In this document: in pieces, positions 1 through 3,995 of the stretch
Position numbering within the stretch: the stretch's first letter is position 1
Layout: each line of letters starts with the position of its first letter
Source of the DNA: Patescibacteria group bacterium UBA4664
GTDB taxonomy: Bacteria > Patescibacteriota > Saccharimonadia > CAILAD01 > BJGX01
Assembly (NCBI GenBank): GCA_943353705.1
Contig: CALRAY010000026.1
Coordinates: 1 to 6,683, forward strand
Direction: 5' to 3'
Length of the DNA stretch: 6,683 nt
Notes under the pieces: model-generated
What the model saw: the letters and a program-made list of their open reading frames with translations, nothing else
Databases searched by the model: none
Told to the model about the DNA's origin: nothing
Position numbers and translations under genes: made by a program

Positions 1-797
1 TCGGTCTTTGATTTTGAAAGTTTAATTTGAAGATTACGAACTTCAATTATTTCTTGCTCATATTGTTTCAGAGCACTAAAAACAACCTCTTCACCCTGTT
101 GAGAGGTCTCTCCACTTAAGTGCTGATAATAATCACTGAAGATCACCGGTATTAAACGAGATGAAAAATCTTGTGTTGGGTCACTAACGGTCTTGGCAAA
201 TTCTGCCACATCTTCTTTGTTCGAAAGCCCTCCAATCCAGTCAGAGTAATAAGCAACCGTAGCAGCTAGTTTTCTATGAAGTTCTAGTTTGTATTCTTCC
301 TCATTGCTTGGTTTAATGTCTCCTAGCCCATCTCTCGGCCATTCATAAAAACCACTCCTCGTATTGACCCAAAGTTTATTTAATTTTGCCCACCACTCAA
401 CATAGTCTGTAATAATCTGATTGGTTTTAGCGATATCGCCAATTCTTGCGTACCCAATTGCTGAGCAGATAATAACCGCTTCATACTGCCAATCAGATTT
501 TACATCGTATGTTAAAAAACCAGCACTTTCTAATAGTTGAGATAACATTGTAGCCGCTTTTTGCATAAACAAATGCTCTTCGTCCGTTTCCTCAAGCTCA
601 AGCTCTGCATATGCTTCAGCCTTAAGTCGCTCAAACTCCTCCTTTGATTCTTCTGGCGAAAGCTGGTGAGGCGGCGGCGGGAGAAGCGGAATTAAATCAT
701 TAACTGCTTGGCGTCTGGCCAGCTCACGCTCTCTAGCATCTTCAAAGTTCAAGTCTTCTTCTTGGCGATAATCACTTAATGTATCAGTCATAGACAT
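1..797 (-). CDS. Unrecognised acidic soluble protein, C-terminus cut off by the window edge
   Basis: I do not recognise the family. Translating the minus strand gives 265 uninterrupted codons that continue past position 1, so the end is missing. The visible protein has no signal peptide or membrane segment. Residues 9-75 are strongly charged and Glu-rich, with a proline run (LLPPPPHQ, about 38-45). Residues 76-190 are mixed and aromatic-rich (several Trp and Tyr, e.g. DYVEWW at 131-136), consistent with a folded helical domain. The last visible stretch (from about 240) is charged and could start a coiled coil. There are two candidate starts, ATG at 797 and ATG at 791. A TATAAT box directly touches the first, which puts the expected transcription start at 791, so the second (a leaderless start) is more likely; the longer form is given as the outer limit. 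The gene lies 26 bases downstream of the short yajQ copy on the same strand. The open frame is clear; the function is unknown. Confidence 0.8.
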   Translation of the reverse strand, partial: MSMTDTLSDYRQEEDLNFEDARERELARRQAVNDLIPLLPPPPHQLSPEESKEEFERLKAEAYAELELEETDEEHLFMQKAATMLSQLLESAGFLTYDVKSDWQYEAVIICSAIGYARIGDIAKTNQIITDYVEWWAKLNKLWVNTRSGFYEWPRDGLGDIKPSNEEEYKLELHRKLAATVAYYSDWIGGLSNKEDVAEFAKTVSDPTQDFSSRLIPVIFSDYYQHLSGETSQQGEEVVFSALKQYEQEIIEVRNLQIKLSKSKT

Positions 798-826
798 ATT
801 ATAGTGCTTATAACTACCTAAGTCTA
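798..826 (-). promoter_or_regulatory. Promoter for the left-edge gene, probably leaderless
   Basis: On the minus strand a perfect TATAAT (803 to 798) is preceded by a 17-bp spacer and TAGACT (826 to 821), which matches 4 of 6 bases of TTGACA. With the last T of the -10 box at -7, position +1 falls on 791, the A of the second in-frame ATG. The TAG of this -35 element is also the stop codon of the short yajQ copy, so the two units are packed without a free base. No Shine-Dalgarno sequence is present, which fits a leaderless message. Confidence 0.6.
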
Positions 827-1082
827 ACGGTAATTATCAAAACTAACCGGAAACTCAAACTTAGCATCTTCGAGTAGGCTCATGACTTGCTGGAGGTCAT
901 CTTTTGATGCCGACACCACCCTAACCTCTTCGCCTTGGATTTGAGTTTTCACCTTAGGATATTTGTCGCGAATAAACTTGCTCTCTAACACTTCGGTGTT
1001 TGTTTCAAGCTTAAGCTCGGAGTTGGATTCAAGCTCAATTGTTTGATTTTTCTGGTTTTGTTATAATTGCTGATGTTGCCAT
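824..1082 (-). pseudogene. Shortened, frame-broken second copy of yajQ (mini-YajQ)
   Basis: This stretch matches the intact yajQ in two blocks: 872-980 against 2512-2620 (5 mismatches in 109 by eye) and 981-1050 against 2753-2822 (2 in 70). The 132 bp between these blocks in yajQ are missing here. The lost piece lies between two AAACTTG repeats and equals 44 codons, so the deletion keeps frame. An ATG at 1082 with AAGGAG 4 bases upstream opens a frame that stops after 15 codons (MATSAIITKPEKSNN). Removing one A from the A5 run at 1051-1047 (A4 in yajQ) joins it to the YajQ frame and gives 85 residues ending FPVSFDNYR before TAG at 824. The C-terminus differs from that of yajQ (MPLSFTNFR) but keeps the family pattern, so this is a diverged paralog rather than a fresh partial copy. 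As written it is broken; a sequencing error in the homopolymer is a real alternative. Confidence 0.75.
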
Positions 1083-1086
1083 GGTT

Positions 1087-1092
1087 CTCCTT
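1087..1092 (-). promoter_or_regulatory. Shine-Dalgarno site of the mini-yajQ
   Basis: AAGGAG lies 4 bases before the ATG at 1082. It is among the best ribosome-binding sequences in the window, although the spacing is a little short. It supports 1082 as the start and suggests that the short yajQ copy was translated, or still is. Confidence 0.55.
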
Positions 1093-1136
1093 GTTCGGTT
1101 AATGTTTGTATTTATACTACCGAACAAACAACGAAC
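1091..1136. promoter_or_regulatory. Operator-like inverted repeat with a third half-site
   Basis: TTGTTCGGT (1091-1099) and ACCGAACAA (1119-1127) form a perfect 9-bp inverted repeat with 19 bp between them. A third CGAAC at 1132-1136 lies 11 bp, about one helical turn, from the CGAAC at 1121-1125. The arms flank the -10 region of the mini-yajQ promoter: one ends on the first base of the -10 box, the other lies in the leader and overlaps the start of the AAGGAG. A hairpin would need sequence from both sides of the start site, so a DNA-bound regulator is more likely than an RNA structure. The regulator is unknown. Confidence 0.5.
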
Positions 1137-1143
1137 GTGTCAA
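1107..1143 (-). promoter_or_regulatory. Promoter of the mini-yajQ
   Basis: A perfect TTGACA (1143 to 1138) is followed by an 18-bp spacer and TAGTAT (1119 to 1114, 4 of 6 matches to TATAAT). The predicted +1 is near 1107, giving a leader of about 24 nt that contains the AAGGAG. Unlike the other promoters here, this one makes a message with a leader. The unusually good -35 together with the overlapping inverted repeat suggests a repressible promoter; that is inference. Confidence 0.5.
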
Positions 1144-1256
1144 CACTTTTATATAACATTTTTATTACTGCACTATAATCTACCACCTTTTAATGAGGTT
1201 TGTGAACTTACTATATTATTTAAGCAAAATTTGCGACTCTTTGAAAGCATGAAAGC

Positions 1257-1481
1257 TTAGAGTGGGTAGCGTTTGTTGCATAAAGATTCGCTATTCCCCT
1301 TCTGGATGCAATCTTTATTCTCGAGCTGGCGGTATTGTTGCTTAAAATTTGTGCCCCTTATGAAAACAAACTGCACAATTAGTGAAATTAAAAACATTAC
1401 TATGCCGGCTGCAAGTAAATAAAAGCCGAGCCTTCGGTCAAAACTATAAAGAGTTCTTTTGTTGTGTTTTTTTGATATCAT
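1257..1481 (-). CDS. Small single-pass membrane protein, 74 aa, hypothetical
   Basis: I do not recognise the family. The protein has a basic N-terminus (MISKKHNKRTLYSFDRR, residues 1-17), one hydrophobic segment at about 19-41, and a short polar tail with two cysteines (58 and 68). Basic residues before the membrane segment suggest that the tail lies outside, where the cysteines could pair. The frame can be extended to a TTG at 1511, but that extension would overlap the divergent gene's ATG. The ATG at 1481 is preferred because a TATACT box (1495 to 1490) puts transcription start at about 1483, which is leaderless. The gene is head-to-head with the SemiSWEET-like gene, with 20 bp between the two starts. 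No terminator follows it. The charged, membrane and polar-tail layout supports a real gene, but it is short and unsupported by homology. Confidence 0.55.
   Translation of the reverse strand: MISKKHNKRTLYSFDRRLGFYLLAAGIVMFLISLIVQFVFIRGTNFKQQYRQLENKDCIQKGNSESLCNKRYPL
1280..1318. repeat. Inverted repeat inside the 74-aa gene
   Basis: ATAAAGATT (1280-1288) and AATCTTTAT (1310-1318) are a perfect 9-bp inverted repeat with a 21-base loop. It lies in the codons for the cysteine-containing tail. It is A/T-rich and not followed by a T run, so it is not an intrinsic terminator; its meaning is unclear. Confidence 0.35.
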
Positions 1482-1501
1482 TAAGTATAAGTATAATAAA
1501 T
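1482..1501. promoter_or_regulatory. Overlapping bidirectional -10 region between two divergent genes
   Basis: Only 20 bp separate the ATG at 1481 (minus) from the ATG at 1502 (plus). Within them a plus-strand TATAAT (1492-1497) overlaps a minus-strand TATACT (1495 to 1490). Each box is placed so that transcription should start within two or three bases of its own ATG, so both messages should be leaderless. A second TATAAG (1486-1491) and TATACT (1489 to 1484) repeat the motif. No convincing -35 element was found at 16-18 bp on either side, and each -35 region would lie inside the opposite gene. Confidence 0.55.
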
Positions 1502-1933
1502 ATGAAGACAAAAAGACATAATTCCCCGAATAAAATTATTGGCTATGCGATGTATGTAGTTGCCTTTGTGATGCCACTTTCGCACCTGCCAGCTATTATA
1601 AATCTCTACCAAACACAAGTTACGACTGGCCTATCGATTGAAAGCTGGATAGTATACTTTTTTGGCGGGATGGTGCCTCTTGCGTATGCCATCACCAACA
1701 AAATGAAGCCACTGATAATATCAAATATTTTATGGGCCACTATTAATCTGGTGATGTTGTTTGGGATTATCAAATTTGGTGTTCTCGTAGGAGATGATTC
1801 CTTTCAAAGGCTATTGCTGGTCAACAATATCGGTAAGACACTCGCAGGGCTAGGGCTAATTGCCCTATCTACTGCAGCGATATTATTCGGCTACGACTTA
1901 ATTAACACCGAAAACAGGAGCTCTAAAAGATGA
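1502..1933 (+). CDS. SemiSWEET/PQ-loop-like integral membrane protein, 143 aa
   Basis: SemiSWEET and PQ-loop proteins are small three-helix-bundle membrane proteins that dimerise; characterised ones carry sugars. Here helix 1 (about 11-30) ends in LPAI where the family usually has PQ. It is followed by the typical loop INLYQTQVTTGLS (32-44), ESW at 47-49, helix 2 (46-65), the short basic loop NKMKP, and helix 3 (71-93) with N75 and W78. A helix-3 Asn lines the substrate pocket in studied SemiSWEETs, so N75 is a candidate. A fourth helix (about 108-131) follows; at 143 residues the protein is longer than typical SemiSWEETs of about 90. The frame runs upstream to 1382, but that extension lies over the divergent gene and would add unrelated sequence; the ATG at 1502 fits both the family and the promoter. 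It overlaps the next gene by 4 bases. The fold assignment is fairly firm; the substrate is unknown. Confidence 0.8.
   Translation: MKTKRHNSPNKIIGYAMYVVAFVMPLSHLPAIINLYQTQVTTGLSIESWIVYFFGGMVPLAYAITNKMKPLIISNILWATINLVMLFGIIKFGVLVGDDSFQRLLLVNNIGKTLAGLGLIALSTAAILFGYDLINTENRSSKR
1916..1920 (+). promoter_or_regulatory. Shine-Dalgarno site for the gene at 1930
   Basis: AGGAG ends 9 bases before the ATG at 1930, inside the last codons of the SemiSWEET-like gene. With the ATGA overlap it indicates coupled, SD-driven translation of an operon-internal gene, in contrast to the SD-less first genes. Confidence 0.6.
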
Positions 1934-2463
1934 AAGCCAGAATTGATGATTATTTAAGTACGAAAAATATAAGACGACGAAAAAGAACCGATAGCGCTAT
2001 GATTATGGTTGCCGTAATTGGCATTGCTGGAAGCGTGTTGGTATTTAATAGCTATGCATCGCGCAAAATCGAGACCCAAAACCCCGGAGACTATAGCATC
2101 ATAAGTTTATTAGCCCAGAATGGCTCAAAGTACCAAAATATAAGTAAAGTAAAGACGCCAGGCATGCAGGACGTCTACTACCTTAACAAATCATCCAATA
2201 TAAGCACTCCATTTACTCTGCCTGCATCCAGGCTATGTATTTATGGCTGGAACCGGAAAGATGCCACGCTTAGTGCTACCGCAACAAATATTCCTACAAA
2301 ACTTTCTCTTATAGAAAATAACTTAGCAACTGACTACCCACTTAAAAATGGGCCTTCGAGGGCACTTGTCTGCTACGATTCTAGCCAATACTTCAACATT
2401 GCAGGTGAGCTTTTACTGAAGTCTGGTGGAAGCGTCTGGCTGGACAAGGTGGTGACTGAATAA
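1930..2463 (+). CDS. Membrane-anchored extracytoplasmic protein, 177 aa, hypothetical
   Basis: I do not recognise the family. A short basic cytoplasmic N-terminus (RRRKR at 15-19) precedes one membrane segment at about 24-42 (MIMVAVIGIAGSVLVF core). The remaining 135 residues are polar, rich in Ser, Thr and Asn, and mostly beta-like, as expected for a domain outside the membrane. Only two cysteines occur (C103 in RLCIYGW and C148 in ALVCYDS), which could form one disulfide. There is no lipobox, so the membrane segment is probably an uncleaved anchor. The start ATG overlaps the TGA of the SemiSWEET-like gene (ATGA), with AGGAG upstream. The pairing suggests that the two products work together, but nothing shows how. 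Its TAA (2461-2463) directly touches the yajQ stop codon on the other strand. Confidence 0.75.
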   Translation: MKARIDDYLSTKNIRRRKRTDSAMIMVAVIGIAGSVLVFNSYASRKIETQNPGDYSIISLLAQNGSKYQNISKVKTPGMQDVYYLNKSSNISTPFTLPASRLCIYGWNRKDATLSATATNIPTKLSLIENNLATDYPLKNGPSRALVCYDSSQYFNIAGELLLKSGGSVWLDKVVTE

Positions 2464-2961
2464 CTATCTGAAATTTGTGAAGCTAAGTGGCATGTCGAGA
2501 TCCGAAGCCTTGAGTAGGCTCATAACTTGCTGGAGGTCATCTTTTGATGCCGACATCACCCTAACCTCCTCACCTTGGATTTGAGTTTTCACCTTAGGAT
2601 ATTTGTCGCGGATAAACTTGGTTATTTTTTTTGCTTTATCCTGATCTAGCCCCTGAACCAAATTAAGGGTCTTTTTATAAGCCATCCCGGACTGGATAAC
2701 CTCAGCTGTCTTATCAAGGTGCTTAAGATTAAGGCCGCGCTTAAAAAACTTGCTCTCTAGCACTTCGGTGATTGTTTCAAGCTTAAGCTCGGAGTTGGAT
2801 TCAAGCTCAATTGTTTGATTTTCCTTGTCATAACTAATCTTAGAGCCTGTTCCTTGAAAATCGTAGCGAGTTTGGATTTCGCGCGCCGTCTGGTCGACTG
2901 CGTTATTCATTTCTGACTGCTCAAACTCACTTACTACATCAAATGAAAATGATTTACTCAT
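2464..2961 (-). CDS. yajQ: YajQ family (DUF520) nucleotide-binding protein
   Basis: This is a full-length YajQ of 165 residues, against about 163 in E. coli. It has the family opening SFDVVSEFE (6-14), NAVDQTAREIQTRYDF (20-35), SKFFKRGLNLKHLD (70-83), the IQSG block (89-92), VKTQIQGEEVRV (124-135), SKDDLQQVM (139-147) and the C-terminal FTNFR. The family has two similar alpha/beta half-domains. YajQ proteins bind nucleotides or nucleic acids, and in Xanthomonas and Pseudomonas a YajQ binds cyclic di-GMP; which applies here is unknown. The protein is probably cytosolic. It is the last gene of the ftsK-rodZ-yajQ operon, and its ATG overlaps the rodZ TGA by 4 bases. The only SD-like sequence, AAGGA, lies 12 bases upstream, so translation is probably coupled. 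A partial second copy lies at 824-1082. Confidence 0.95.
   Translation of the reverse strand: MSKSFSFDVVSEFEQSEMNNAVDQTAREIQTRYDFQGTGSKISYDKENQTIELESNSELKLETITEVLESKFFKRGLNLKHLDKTAEVIQSGMAYKKTLNLVQGLDQDKAKKITKFIRDKYPKVKTQIQGEEVRVMSASKDDLQQVMSLLKASDLDMPLSFTNFR
2614..2752. repeat. AAACTTG direct repeats bounding the segment missing from the mini-yajQ
   Basis: AAACTTG occurs at 2614-2620 and 2746-2752, exactly 132 bp (44 codons) apart inside yajQ. The short copy has a single AAACTTG at 974-980 joining the two outer flanks. This is the footprint expected of a slipped-strand or recombination deletion between short repeats. The two sites code for SKF and TKF at matching positions of the two YajQ half-domains. 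Confidence 0.75.
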
Positions 2962-3995
2962 TGTATATTGGTATCCTTGTTAAAAATAATATCTTGCTTT
3001 GGTTCACCCTCTGGCCCAAGTGTACCAATATTTTTCGCAGCAACCAAGCTATTTGTCATAATTACTGAAGTACTGCCAGCGTTTCCGGTTGAAAGCTTAA
3101 TAGACTCCTTGCCCTTAAAGAGCTGCTTGGAGCCCGGTAGCATAGTGCCCTTAAAAACTTCTAGGCCATCTGTTTTGACATTGATATAAATGGCCTGCTT
3201 TCCAGCCTCAATCGATATTTCAACGCCTTCAATTTTATTCTTACTAACATCTGTGGAGACGACCTTATCTATGCCTTCGGATGTTGATTCGACGATTATG
3301 GTCTTGGAAGATTCTTTGCCAAATTTATTACGGGCGCTAATTTTAATTTGATTGTTACCATTAACCAGCATGACTCGATCGCTAAAAGAACCATCTGGTG
3401 CGCTAAGTATTGGCGAATCATTAATAAAAACATCCGAACCACTATCAACCTCTCCACTAAGTATTACAAAGCTCGCACTCGTACTGCTCTTGTCTTGGTT
3501 GGCTAGGCGTATTATGGGTGGCGCTGAGAGCTGAGAAAACTGCCACGAAACGTACCCGACCATTATGAGTACGAATACACTTGTCAGGGCAAATAATATA
3601 GTCTTAGGGGTAATTGTGTAGCTTTGTGATCCAATTGGCTTGAGGCCAAGCTTGTAATTATTTTTGCTCTTAAGCCCCTTGCCTGAATCATATTCATGGC
3701 GTTCCTTAGAATATAATTTGATTATTTCTTTAGTGTCAAAACCTAAGAAATCAGCGTAATTTTTTACATAACCGCGTGTATAGACATCATTAGGTAGGTT
3801 TGAATATTCACCCGCCTCTAAAAGCTTTAGGTATTTTTTGCCGATTCTGGTATTGCGTTCGATATCTTCAAGGCTGAGATCTAATTCCTTGCGTCTTCGG
3901 GTTAGTAATTCGGACAACTTCAAGCTATTTTTGCTTGGCTTGTCAGATTTAATTACAAACTTAGGCTTTTCATTCGGACTCACTATTTCCCCCAT
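2958..3995 (-). CDS. rodZ: RodZ-like protein: HTH, membrane segment, Ig-like domain, DUF4115
   Basis: RodZ links the MreB cytoskeleton to the wall-synthesis machinery. The N-terminal HTH_25-type domain (about 26-96) shows the family pattern: LSELLTRRRKELDLSLEDIE, then TRIGKKYLKLLEAGEYSNLP (49-68) and VYTRGYVKNYADFLG (71-85). A single membrane helix follows at about 132-150. Outside it come a beta-sandwich like the Ig-type repeats of glucodextranase B (about 158-237, with VFINDSPI and DGSFSDRVML) and a DUF4115 domain (about 256-340, with LPGSKQLFKGK and LSTGNAG). Length is 345 residues. The combination with an extra Ig-like domain is, to my knowledge, common in Patescibacteria and differs from E. 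coli RodZ. The ATG at 3995 lies inside the end of ftsK (26-base overlap) without a clear SD; the TGA overlaps yajQ. MreB is not in the window, so the morphogenetic role is inferred from the family. Confidence 0.88.
   Translation of the reverse strand: MGEIVSPNEKPKFVIKSDKPSKNSLKLSELLTRRRKELDLSLEDIERNTRIGKKYLKLLEAGEYSNLPNDVYTRGYVKNYADFLGFDTKEIIKLYSKERHEYDSGKGLKSKNNYKLGLKPIGSQSYTITPKTILFALTSVFVLIMVGYVSWQFSQLSAPPIIRLANQDKSSTSASFVILSGEVDSGSDVFINDSPILSAPDGSFSDRVMLVNGNNQIKISARNKFGKESSKTIIVESTSEGIDKVVSTDVSKNKIEGVEISIEAGKQAIYINVKTDGLEVFKGTMLPGSKQLFKGKESIKLSTGNAGSTSVIMTNSLVAAKNIGTLGPEGEPKQDIIFNKDTNIQ

Noticed and set aside
1174..1179. A plus-strand TATAAT between the mini-yajQ and the 74-aa gene.
   Set aside because: There is no -35 at 16-18 bp and no credible plus-strand gene follows; the spot is A/T-rich.
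1039..1260. A 73-codon plus-strand open frame with hydrophobic stretches.
   Set aside because: It overlaps the mini-yajQ, its promoter and its operator on the other strand, has no SD or promoter of its own in place, and its hydrophobic look follows from A/T-rich DNA.
1427..1440. A GC-rich CCGA...TCGG hairpin as a terminator.
   Set aside because: The stem is only 4 bp and lies within the codons of the 74-aa gene, without a T run.
1382..1501. A 40-codon N-terminal extension of the SemiSWEET-like gene.
   Set aside because: It lies over the divergent 74-aa gene, adds sequence not expected in the family, and starts far from the promoter; the ATG at 1502 fits both family and -10 box.
1482..1511. 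TTG start at 1511 for the 74-aa membrane protein.
   Set aside because: It would overlap the divergent ATG and lie upstream of the -10 box that serves the gene; the ATG at 1481 is better placed.
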